A stretch of 23,534 nt of DNA from Prauserella rugosa. Its GTDB lineage: Bacteria > Actinomycetota > Actinomycetes > Mycobacteriales > Pseudonocardiaceae. The DNA lies in NCBI RefSeq assembly GCF_000719975.1, contig NZ_JOIJ01000034.1, forward strand, positions 1 to 23,534, in the 5' to 3' direction. Below the pieces are notes generated by a model, which was given only the letters and a program-made list of their open reading frames with translations, was not told where the DNA came from and did not search any database. Numbering within the stretch: the first letter of the stretch is position 1; each line of letters opens with the position of its first letter. The translations under genes were made by a program, and so were the position numbers. This document shows positions 1 through 6,746 of the stretch, piece by piece.

Positions 1-165
1 CAACTTGTCCGGATGCGCCGCCTTCACCGCACTCACCGCAGAAATCCCCGCCGACTTCACCAACGGAGTCCCCAACTCCAACACATCCACGTACTCGGCA
101 ACCTGCCCCGCCAACGTCAACGCCGACGGCAGATCCAACACATCCATCGCCACCTGCAACCGCAC
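1..165 (-). CDS. hps: 3-hexulose-6-phosphate synthase, N-terminal 55 residues (runs off left edge)
   Basis: Hps condenses formaldehyde with ribulose 5-phosphate to give hexulose 6-phosphate, the formaldehyde-fixing step of the RuMP pathway in the cytosol. The minus-strand frame starts at GTG (163-165) and reads MRLQVAMDVLDLPSALTLAG, then the phosphate-barrel segment [16 protein letters not shown] typical of the Hps/OMP-decarboxylase superfamily. The usual length is about 210 residues, so roughly a quarter is present; the cut is the window edge, not a stop codon. A Shine-Dalgarno-like AAAGGGG lies about 6 nt upstream of GTG. Codon use is odd for the window: 8 of 9 leucines are TTG and C-ending codons are rare, suggesting transfer or strong strand skew. 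It diverges from the pqq operon, and a second copy sits at the right edge. The partner isomerase gene phi is not visible and may follow outside the window. Family assignment is firm. Confidence 0.88.
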   Translation of the reverse strand, partial: MRLQVAMDVLDLPSALTLAGQVAEYVDVLELGTPLVKSAGISAVSAVKAAHPDKL

Positions 166-279
166 AACAAACCCCTTTCCCAAAAACGAAAACCGACCCC
201 ACAACACTCACCCACCACCACCAAAACCCACAACAACCACCACATAAAAAACCCCAACACCCCAATACAAGAAACCAAT
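166..279 (-). promoter_or_regulatory. Nearly C-free G/T-rich leader of hps
   Basis: Read on the hps coding strand, this 114-nt stretch contains only about three C residues and is dominated by runs of G and T (for example GGGGTGTTGGGG, and several GGTGGT units before GTGGGG). In a genome of roughly 70% GC this is a striking strand asymmetry. It probably holds the hps promoter and 5' untranslated region, ending in the AAAGGGG ribosome-binding site. Several G-tracts close together could form a G-quadruplex in the mRNA or the non-template strand. That last point is inference; the composition is directly visible. Confidence 0.55.
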
Positions 280-685
280 CGGCGTGGTCGCGGGGCACAC
301 TGGGATGGCGTCCGCACGCGGTGACGTGTGGTGCTGCCGGGTACGGGCGGGTGCGGCCGACGTGGACGGTCCGCACCCGCCTTTCGCGCCTACGGGTGGC
401 GGTGGTACCCACGGTTGGCGTAACCGGTCGACGTGCGCAGGCCTCGACCTCGAATGATGCCGCCGCGTCGGGACGGTCCCGCCGGTGGCGGCGTGCCCAC
501 CGTTCGTCAGCGATTCGTCCCCGGTCATGCATGATCCGTTGCCAGGGTGGGTGCGGATCAACAAGCTGGAAGGCGGAAAGCCGAGCGCAGAGCGACGAAC
601 CCGGCCGCTCCGCCTCGACCCCTCCGCCGGCGACGAGGCCTGCATTCCGCGGCCGTCGCGGGCGACCGAATGCAAGGAGGACGCC
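280..685. other. Gene-free stretch between divergent hps and pqq genes
   Basis: No convincing coding sequence is seen. The open frames on both strands are low-complexity Arg/Pro/Gly readings without ribosome-binding sites. Apart from the hairpin at 346-381, the stretch must contain the promoter for the pqq operon, but I cannot point to a clear -35/-10 pair. Confidence 0.5.
346..381. terminator. Perfect 11-bp hairpin between hps and pqq
   Basis: GGCGGGTGCGG (346-356) and CCGCACCCGCC (371-381) form a perfect stem around a 14-nt loop, followed by CTTTCG on the plus strand. No gene ends here: hps starts to the left on the minus strand and pqq starts to the right. It could therefore be an insulating terminator between divergent promoters, an operator, or a leader structure. 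The structure is certain, the function is not. Confidence 0.45.
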
Positions 686-754
686 ATGCGGCGGCACGCT
701 CGTGAACCGGTCGACGTCAGTTGTCGTTTTCCGTCCCTGCTCCGCCGTTTCTGA
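686..754 (+). CDS. 22-residue upstream ORF / putative leader peptide before pqqB
   Basis: An ATG at 686 follows an excellent ribosome-binding site (AAGGAGG at 674-680, 5-nt spacer) and encodes a 22-residue peptide beginning MRRHAREPVDVSCRF and ending LLRRF, with TGA at 752-754. PqqB starts only 17 nt downstream. The peptide is basic, has one Cys, and lacks the Glu-x3-Tyr pair of PqqA, so it is not the PQQ precursor. Short Arg-rich ORFs of the M..RR..VD..C style are known in actinobacteria as putative leader peptides ahead of metabolic operons, some linked to cysteine-dependent attenuation. The resemblance is by eye. It may couple translation to pqqB, whose own ribosome-binding site is distant, or simply be a chance ORF with a strong SD. 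Confidence 0.5.
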   Translation: MRRHAREPVDVSCRFPSLLRRF

Positions 755-771
755 AGGGCTGCTGTCTCGCG

Positions 772-1677
772 GTGTTTATTCATTGCTTAGGAGCTGCGGC
801 AGGCGGAGGTTATCCGCAATGGAATTGCGCCTGCGAAGGGTGTGACAAGGCGCGCAAGAGCCCTGATCTCGCGACGAAGCACGCCGGGATCGCCGTGTCC
901 GGCGATGGCGAACGGTGGTTCCTGCTGAACGCGACCCCGGACGTCCACCACCAGATCGCGGCGGACAGCGCACTGCATCCCGGTCCGGGCGTGCGGCAGA
1001 CCCCGGTCGCAGGCGTGTTGCTGACCGACGCGGAGTTCGACCACACCATCGGCCTGCTCATGCTGCGTGAGGAGTCGTCGTTGACCGTGTACGGCACCTA
1101 TCCGGTGCTGGACGCGCTGAACCGGACGTTTCCGATTCGAGGTCTGCTCAGCGACTACGCGGAGATCTCGTGGTCGGTCGTCGACGTGGACGAACCCGTC
1201 GAACTCGACGATCGGCTGCGCGTCACCGCCTTCCTGACCGGATCCAAGGCCCCCCGGTACGTCGGTGCCCCGCCCGGGCCCTCCGCCGACCGGTCCGCAT
1301 GGGAGGTGGGATACCGCCTTGAGGACACCGGGACGGGCGGAACGGCCGTGTACGCGCCGACATTGCCGCGGTGGGACGAGAACTTCGCCGAGCAGGTCGC
1401 GTCGGCCGACTGCGTGTTCGTTGACGGCACGTTCTGGACCGACGACGAGATGTCGGCTCGGGGAGCAGGCGGCCGGACGGGACGTTCCATGGGGCACATG
1501 CCGGTCAGCGGCGAGGACGGATCGGCTCATCGCCTGGCGGCACTGAGGGCACGGCGGAAGATCTACACCCACATCAACAACACGAACCCGGTTCTCGACG
1601 AGGACTCCAAGGAGCGGCGCTGGTTGACCGACCTGGGCATCGAGGTCGGCCGGGCAGGCCTGGAGGTGGAAGTATGA
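772..1677 (+). CDS. pqqB: PqqB, metallo-beta-lactamase-fold PQQ biosynthesis protein
   Basis: PqqB belongs to the metallo-beta-lactamase fold and has been implicated in hydroxylating the cross-linked Glu-Tyr intermediate of PQQ synthesis in the cytosol. The 301-residue protein has the family N-terminus CLGAAAGGGYPQWNCAC, a CxCxxC metal site (residues 19-24), the LLTDAEFDHTIGLL segment matching the family's DxDH-type motif, SMGHMPVSGEDG, and KIYTHINNTNPVLDEDS near the C-terminus. I chose GTG 772 because it begins exactly where PqqB homologues begin; GAAGGG lies about 14 nt upstream. A longer TTG start at 721 would add 17 residues with no family counterpart and overlap the upstream ORF. Its last codon overlaps the pqqC start (ATGA), so it is translationally coupled to the rest of the operon. 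The assignment is firm. Confidence 0.95.
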   Translation: MFIHCLGAAAGGGYPQWNCACEGCDKARKSPDLATKHAGIAVSGDGERWFLLNATPDVHHQIAADSALHPGPGVRQTPVAGVLLTDAEFDHTIGLLMLREESSLTVYGTYPVLDALNRTFPIRGLLSDYAEISWSVVDVDEPVELDDRLRVTAFLTGSKAPRYVGAPPGPSADRSAWEVGYRLEDTGTGGTAVYAPTLPRWDENFAEQVASADCVFVDGTFWTDDEMSARGAGGRTGRSMGHMPVSGEDGSAHRLAALRARRKIYTHINNTNPVLDEDSKERRWLTDLGIEVGRAGLEVEV

Positions 1678-2366
1678 ACACTCGCTCGGCCGAGGAATTC
1701 GAGAAGCAGTTGCGTGCGATCGGACAGGAGCGGTACCACCATCTGCACCCGTTCAACGTCCGCATGCACGCGGGTGAACTGTCCGAAGAGGAGTTTCGGG
1801 GCTGGGTGCGGAACCGGTTCTACTACCAGGTGAACCTCCCGGTGAAGGATGCGTTCATCCTGACCAAGCTTCCCGGCCGGGACGACCGGCGGCGGTGGAT
1901 CCAGCGCATCATCGACCACGACGGCCGGACCGGTGACGAGGGCGGGATCGAGAAGTGGATCCGGCTCGGCGAAGCGGTCGGCCTGTCGCGCCGCGAGCTG
2001 CTCGACGGTGAATCGGTGCTGCCCGGCGTGCGGTTCGCGGTGGACGCCTATGTGGATTTCTGCCGCCGGAGTCCGTGGCTGGAGTCGGTGGCCTCCGCGC
2101 TGACCGAGCTGTTCGCGCCGGATCTGCTGAGCAAGCGGATCGCCGACGTGGAGCGGCACTACCCGTGGATCGACTCGGACGGGCTCGAGTACTTCAGGGC
2201 ACGGCTCACCCAACAACCCAAGGACATCGCGCACCTGCTCGAGCTCGTGCTCGAGAACGCGACGACGGCCGAGCAGCAGGACGCCTGCATGCGCGCACTG
2301 GAGTTCAAGTGCGACGTGCTCTGGAGCCTGCTGGACGCGGTCCAACACACCTACAGCGGGCGCTGA
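1674..2366 (+). CDS. pqqC: PqqC, pyrroloquinoline-quinone synthase
   Basis: PqqC is the cofactor-free oxidase that carries out the final ring closure and multi-electron oxidation of AHQQ to PQQ, consuming O2 and releasing H2O2. The 230-residue protein has the expected all-helical sequence. Visible family features include HLHPFNVRMHAGELS near residues 23-37, NRFYYQVNLPVKDA, RIIDHDG and the C-terminal HYPWIDSDGLEYFRARL stretch, which carries the conserved active-site Tyr/Arg cluster. Length is slightly below the usual 235-255. ATG at 1674 overlaps the pqqB stop by 4 nt. PqqD follows after 2 nt. H2O2 from this step may be one reason for katG elsewhere in the window (inference). The assignment is firm. 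Confidence 0.96.
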   Translation: MNTRSAEEFEKQLRAIGQERYHHLHPFNVRMHAGELSEEEFRGWVRNRFYYQVNLPVKDAFILTKLPGRDDRRRWIQRIIDHDGRTGDEGGIEKWIRLGEAVGLSRRELLDGESVLPGVRFAVDAYVDFCRRSPWLESVASALTELFAPDLLSKRIADVERHYPWIDSDGLEYFRARLTQQPKDIAHLLELVLENATTAEQQDACMRALEFKCDVLWSLLDAVQHTYSGR

Positions 2367-2368
2367 CG

Positions 2369-2644
2369 ATGGACGAGACCGAACTGACAGGCAGACCGCG
2401 GTTGGTCGGCAAGGCGATGCTCCGGCACGACGACGTCCGGGACGTGGAGTTGTTGCTGTTGCCGGAGAGAGTGGTGCTGCTCAACAAGTCCGGGGCGGCG
2501 ATCCTGAGTCTCTGTGACGGCAACCGGACCGTGCAGGAGGTCGTGGATCAGCTCGAGGAGGACTTCGCAGCGACCGACCTGATGAACGACGTCATGACCT
2601 TCCTGAAGGACGCGCGAGGACGAGGCTGGGTGATGGTCACATGA
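2369..2644 (+). CDS. pqqD: PqqD, PqqA-binding peptide chaperone
   Basis: PqqD is a small RiPP-recognition-element protein that binds the PqqA precursor and presents it to the radical-SAM enzyme PqqE. The 91-residue product has the typical order: an N-terminal beta segment (GRPRLVGKAMLRHDDVRD), ELLLLPERVVLLNKSGAAILSLCDGNRTVQEVVDQL, then a C-terminal helix ending in KDARGRGWVMV. The L-N-x-S/T-x-x-x-I-L-x-L-C-DG-x-R core is diagnostic for PqqD. ATG at 2369 lies 2 nt after the pqqC stop, and the stop overlaps the pqqE ATG (2641). It is a free protein here, not fused to PqqC or PqqE as in some methylotrophs. Confidence 0.94.
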   Translation: MDETELTGRPRLVGKAMLRHDDVRDVELLLLPERVVLLNKSGAAILSLCDGNRTVQEVVDQLEEDFAATDLMNDVMTFLKDARGRGWVMVT

Positions 2645-3765
2645 CCGGAATGCCGCGACCGTTCGGCTTGCTGGCCGAGGTGACGCATCAGTGCCCGTTG
2701 CACTGTGTCTACTGTTCGAACCCCGTCGAGTTGTTCGAGCGCGGCAGCGAACTCGGGACCGACGACTGGCTGCGGGTGATCAGGCAGTCGGCCGAGCTCG
2801 GCGTCCTGCAGGTCCACTTCTCCGGGGGTGAGCCGCTGGTGCGCGGTGATCTGGAGACGCTCGTGGCCGAGTGCCGTGGACTCGGGTTGTACACGAACCT
2901 GATCACCAGTGGCCTCGGGCTCACCGAGAGCCGGGCCGCCTCGCTCGTGGAGGCGGGGCTCAACAGCGCCCAGCTGAGCATCCAGGGGGACACCGCCGAA
3001 TCGACGAACCTCGTCGCTGCGAGCAAACGGTTCGACAAGAAGGAGGCCGCCGCCCGGACCATCCGCGACGCCGGACTTCCGCTGAACATGAACGTCGTCC
3101 TGCACCGGCTGAACCTCGACCGGCTGGACGCGATCATCGACGTCTGCGTGTCGTGGGGTGCCGAACGGCTCGAGCTCGCCAACACCCAGTACTACGGGTG
3201 GGCACTGCGGAACCGCGAGCTGTTGCTGCCGAGCAGGTCCCAGCTGGACGAGGCCGTGGCGGTGTACGAACGCCGGAAGGCCGAACTGGCCGGGCGGATG
3301 GAGCTGCTCTGGATCCTGCCCGACTACTACGAGCCCTATCCGAAGCCGTGCATGGGCGGGTGGGCGCAGACGGCGCTGACCGTCGCGCCGGACGGGCGCG
3401 CGTACCCGTGTCCGGTGGCGGAGGAGATCACGACGTTGGATTTCCCGTCGGTGCGCGAGCACGATCTGGAGTGGATCTGGGCCGAATCCCCGGCGTTTCG
3501 CGCGTACCGGGGCACGGACTGGATGCCCGATCCGTGCCGCAGTTGTTCGCGCAAGGAACTCGACTTCGGCGGCTGCAGGTGTCAGGCGTTCGCGTTGACC
3601 GGTGATGCCGGACGTACCGATCCGGTGTGCATCCACTCGCCGGATCACCATCTGGTGGAGGACTCCCTCGCACGTGCCAACGGTTCGGACCGTGCCGGCG
3701 AGTCCACAGCGGACCCGCAGCAGCTCGTCCACCGGCGGCCGACCGTGTCGGCGCGGAGGTCGTGA
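2641..3765 (+). CDS. pqqE: PqqE, radical SAM/SPASM PqqA peptide cyclase
   Basis: PqqE uses S-adenosylmethionine and a [4Fe-4S] cluster to form the C-C bond between Glu and Tyr of PqqA. The 374-residue protein shows the radical-SAM motif C18-x3-C22-x2-C25 (THQCPLHCVYCSNP), HFSGGEPLVRGDLE as the GGE motif, and a C-terminal SPASM-type cysteine array (KPCMGGWAQ, YPCPVAEE, DPCRSCSRKEL, GGCRCQAF, DPVC) for auxiliary Fe-S clusters. ATG 2641 overlaps the pqqD stop. About 35 residues after the last cysteine, rich in Arg/Ser/Ala, look like an unstructured tail. It ends 3 nt before the M1 peptidase gene. Precursor PqqA is not adjacent and is most likely the peptide at 12003-12077. Confidence 0.95.
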   Translation: MTGMPRPFGLLAEVTHQCPLHCVYCSNPVELFERGSELGTDDWLRVIRQSAELGVLQVHFSGGEPLVRGDLETLVAECRGLGLYTNLITSGLGLTESRAASLVEAGLNSAQLSIQGDTAESTNLVAASKRFDKKEAAARTIRDAGLPLNMNVVLHRLNLDRLDAIIDVCVSWGAERLELANTQYYGWALRNRELLLPSRSQLDEAVAVYERRKAELAGRMELLWILPDYYEPYPKPCMGGWAQTALTVAPDGRAYPCPVAEEITTLDFPSVREHDLEWIWAESPAFRAYRGTDWMPDPCRSCSRKELDFGGCRCQAFALTGDAGRTDPVCIHSPDHHLVEDSLARANGSDRAGESTADPQQLVHRRPTVSARRS

Positions 3766-3768
3766 CGG

Positions 3769-6315
3769 ATGGCCGGTGAGCCGCGCACCGCGGTGCGGAA
3801 CTCGCTGACGCAGGACGAAGCCGTCGCACGATCGGCCGTGATCTCCGGGGTGCACTACGAGATCGCGCTCGATCTCACCCTGGGGGACCGGACGTTCGGG
3901 GTGCGCACGCTGATCCGCTTCCACGCGAGTTCGGCCGCCGCGCCCGTCCACCTCGACTTCACCGGTGAGGTCGAATCGGCGGAGTGCAACGGCAGCCTGC
4001 TCGATCCGGACGCCCACGACGGACGGCGGGTCCGGATCGACGTGTGCGAGGGCTGGAACTCCGTGCGGGTATCGGGGGCCGCGGCGTACTCGCACACGGG
4101 TGAGGGCCTGCATCATTTCCGCGATCCGGCCGACGGCAACGTCTACGTGCACACCAAGTTCGAACCGTTCTCCGCGCACACCGTGTTCCCGTGCTTCGAC
4201 CAGCCCGATCTCAAGGCGACGGTGGAGCTGACGCTCACGGTCGATCCGGCGTGGGTGGTGGTCTCGAACACCGATCCGCTCGATCCGGCGCCGGTGGGGG
4301 ACGCCGGATCGGCCACGTGGCGGTTCGCCCGCACGCCCTCGTTGCCGACGTACCTGGTGGCGTTCGCCGCGGGACCGTTCCGGGTCGTGCGCCGCCGGCA
4401 CCGCGACGTGCCCATGGCGCTGTACGCGCGGCCCTCGCTCCACGAGCAGCTCACGGCCGAGGCGCCCGAGCTGTTCGACGTGATCGGCAGGGGGCTCGAC
4501 TTCTTCGGTGCGCTGTTCGGCGTGCCGTACCAGTTCGGCAAGTACGACCACGTCTTCGCGCCGGAGTACGCGTTCGGCGGGATGGAACACCCGGGGTGCG
4601 TGACACTCAACGAGCGATTCCTGTTCCGATACCGGGTCACCGAGGACGCGCGGCGGAGGCGGGCCTCCCTGCTGATGCACGAGATGGCGCACATGTGGTT
4701 CGGCGACTACGTGACGATGCGCTGGTGGGACGACCTGTGGCTGAACGAGGCGTTCGCGACGATGCTCGCGGTCGTCGCCCAGCCCGAGGCCACGCCCTAC
4801 GGCGAGGGCTGGACGTCGTTCACCCACGTCGACGTGCCGTTGGCGCGTCGCGCCGACCAACTGCCCACCAGCCATGCGATCCGGGTCCGCACGGCCGACA
4901 CCGACGCCGCGCGGTCGAACTTCGGCCCGATCGTGTACCGCCGAGGCGCGGCGGTGCTCCACGAACTCGCCGAGCGGGTCGGGTGGGACACCTTCGTCGC
5001 GGGCGTGCGGACGTACCTGCGTACCCACGCGTGGGGCAACGCCGGACTCGACGACCTCGTGGCCGCGCTGCGGCAGGAGTCCGAGGAGGACCTCGACCGC
5101 TGGGTGGACGAATGGCTGCTGCGGCCCGGGATCAACACCGTCGACGTACATCGGGACACCGGTGGTGTCCGCGTGGTGCAGCGGGCCGATCCGCGGGTCG
5201 AACCCCGGTACCTGAGGCTGCGGGTCGCCGCGTTCGACGACCGCGACGCGGCGCTGGTGCCGCGGGAGCCGGTACAGGTCAACCTCGAGCCGTCCGGTGG
5301 CGGTGAGGTCCTCGCCGCGTTCGCACATCCGGAACCGGATCTGGTGATTCCCAACGCCGACGCCGTGGGGCACGTCAAGGTCAGGCTCGACCCGCGGTCC
5401 CGGGAGACGGCGCTTCGCAGTCTGTCCGCAGTGGACGATCCGCGGGCGCGCGCGGTCGTGTGGGGCGCGTTGTGGGACGAGGTCCAGGACGGCAGGCTTC
5501 CGGCACGGGGTTACGCCTCCGCCGTCCTCGCCCACGCCGGGTCGGAGCACGACGCGGGCGTGCTGGAGGCGCTCCTGGACCGCGCGTCGCGTGCCCTGTG
5601 GGTGTACGCCGATCGCGATCGTCTGCCTGCCGCGCTCGAAGCGATGGCCCGCGGCCTGCGGGAGCAGCTCGCGGATGCCGGTGCCGGGAGCGACCGGCAA
5701 CTGGTGCTGGCCCGTGCCCTGGTCGGTGTGGTCGGGCCCGACGAGCACGGGTTCCTCGCCGACGTCGTGTGTGGACGGTCGCCGTGGGCGGGCCTCGAGG
5801 TGGATCCGGACCTGCGCTGGCGGGCGGTGCTCAGGATCGCCGAGAGCGGCGGCGACATCGACGACCTGCTCGGCGTCGCGCTGGATGCCGATACCGGCGA
5901 CTACGGGCGGCGGAACGCCCTGACGGCGGAGGCCGCGCGCCGGTCGGCCACCGTCAAGGAGAAGGCGTGGTCGCGGCTGCTCGGCGGGGACCACTCGCTC
6001 GCCGAGCGGCAGGCGATCATGGCGGGGTTGCGGCGACCGGGCCAGGAGGCCGTGCTCACCCCGTTCGCCGGCCGTTACTGGCAGACACTCGAGTCCCTCG
6101 CCGGCACCACCGAGATCGAGTTCCTGTCGGCGTTCGCGCGCGCGTCGTACCCGTGTTTCACGGAGGACGACGAGGGCGTGCTCGAGGCGACGGACCGGTT
6201 TCTCGCGCGCAGCCCGCTTCCCGAGAGTGTGCTGAAGGTGATCCGGGAGGAACGCGCGGAGCTTCTGGTCATGCGCACGGCACGCGCCTGCGATGCGGCC
6301 GCTGCGCGGTACTGA
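3769..6315 (+). CDS. M1-family zinc aminopeptidase (PepN type) in the pqq operon
   Basis: This 848-residue protein is a PepN-like M1 metallo-aminopeptidase, which removes N-terminal residues from peptides in the cytosol; no signal peptide is seen. Visible motifs are the exopeptidase motif as GGMEHPG (residues 270-276; GAMEN in most relatives), the zinc site HEMAH (304-308) with the third ligand Glu327 in WLNEAFA 18 residues on, and a catalytic-Tyr segment FGPIVYRRGAAVLHEL. The C-terminal half is the helical ERAP1-like domain. The length is normal for actinobacterial PepN. ATG 3769 follows GGAGG with a 9-nt spacer, 3 nt after pqqE, so it is probably co-transcribed. PQQ release needs proteolysis of cross-linked PqqA, done in several proteobacteria by M16 proteases (PqqF/PqqG). 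No M16 gene is seen here, so this enzyme is a reasonable substitute (inference). Confidence 0.9.
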   Translation: MAGEPRTAVRNSLTQDEAVARSAVISGVHYEIALDLTLGDRTFGVRTLIRFHASSAAAPVHLDFTGEVESAECNGSLLDPDAHDGRRVRIDVCEGWNSVRVSGAAAYSHTGEGLHHFRDPADGNVYVHTKFEPFSAHTVFPCFDQPDLKATVELTLTVDPAWVVVSNTDPLDPAPVGDAGSATWRFARTPSLPTYLVAFAAGPFRVVRRRHRDVPMALYARPSLHEQLTAEAPELFDVIGRGLDFFGALFGVPYQFGKYDHVFAPEYAFGGMEHPGCVTLNERFLFRYRVTEDARRRRASLLMHEMAHMWFGDYVTMRWWDDLWLNEAFATMLAVVAQPEATPYGEGWTSFTHVDVPLARRADQLPTSHAIRVRTADTDAARSNFGPIVYRRGAAVLHELAERVGWDTFVAGVRTYLRTHAWGNAGLDDLVAALRQESEEDLDRWVDEWLLRPGINTVDVHRDTGGVRVVQRADPRVEPRYLRLRVAAFDDRDAALVPREPVQVNLEPSGGGEVLAAFAHPEPDLVIPNADAVGHVKVRLDPRSRETALRSLSAVDDPRARAVVWGALWDEVQDGRLPARGYASAVLAHAGSEHDAGVLEALLDRASRALWVYADRDRLPAALEAMARGLREQLADAGAGSDRQLVLARALVGVVGPDEHGFLADVVCGRSPWAGLEVDPDLRWRAVLRIAESGGDIDDLLGVALDADTGDYGRRNALTAEAARRSATVKEKAWSRLLGGDHSLAERQAIMAGLRRPGQEAVLTPFAGRYWQTLESLAGTTEIEFLSAFARASYPCFTEDDEGVLEATDRFLARSPLPESVLKVIREERAELLVMRTARACDAAAARY

Positions 6316-6746
6316 CGCCGAATTCGGCCGTATCGCCCGAAATTCGGCACCCGTTCGCCTGCAACGTGCGGCGGTGTTCCGGCGACGAACGGCACCTACG
6401 GCGTCGTGGACGGTCCGGCTGTGCCGCATCGATGCCGATTCGAGGGTGAAAAGCCGGATTATCGGGCGGGGAAAGGCGATTCCCCGCCATCCGGTACGCC
6501 GGCCGGCCCGTAGGTGGTCGCCTTCCCACCGTTCGTGTCGCTGCGCGGCGCGTTCGTGCACAACCGATTGACGGTCCTTTCGCCGCCCGTGCAGGCTCAT
6601 GACACGCCTCGGCCTGCAGGCGATGCGCGAAGGCCGAGAGGCGTCGCACGGGTGGTCCGGTGCACGTCGCATCCCCCGGCGGTCCGGCCGAACACTCCAT
6701 CGCGACAACCGGTGCCGCGACGTCCGATGCAACGAGAGGTGGAATC
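6316..6746. promoter_or_regulatory. Gene-free, hairpin-rich region between the pqq operon and lysR
   Basis: No credible gene. Three inverted repeats stand out. GCCGAATTCGGC (6317-6328) is a perfect palindrome starting just after the peptidase stop and followed by CGAAATTCGGC (6338-6348), so the pair can also form a terminator-like hairpin. GGCGGGGAA/TTCCCCGCC (6465-6488) is a perfect 9-bp stem with a 6-nt loop. ACGCCTCGGCCT (6604-6615) pairs with AGGCCG-AG-AGGCGT (6631-6644), leaving a 2-nt bulge. One or more may be LysR binding sites or leader structures. No clear -35/-10 could be assigned. Confidence 0.5.

Larger units (their letters stand above)
1..279. repeat. Left arm of a window-scale inverted repeat (hps 5' region)
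   Basis: Bases 1-279 match the reverse complement of 23333-23534, except that the right arm lacks 77 bp (left positions 111-187) and differs at left position 100 (A here, G in the reverse-complemented right arm). Identity ends sharply after GAAACCAAT. The arm covers the first 55 hps codons, the ribosome-binding site and about 114 bp of leader. Both arms stop at the same hps base at the window edges. Confidence 0.95.

Noticed and set aside
485..754. 89-residue ORF as an extended form of the small ORF before pqqB
   Set aside because: No ribosome-binding site at the upstream start; the strong AAGGAGG belongs to ATG 686, so only the 22-residue form is kept.
686..754. The small ORF before pqqB as the PqqA precursor
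   Set aside because: It lacks the Glu-x3-Tyr pair required for PQQ; the peptide at 12003-12077 has it at the canonical positions.
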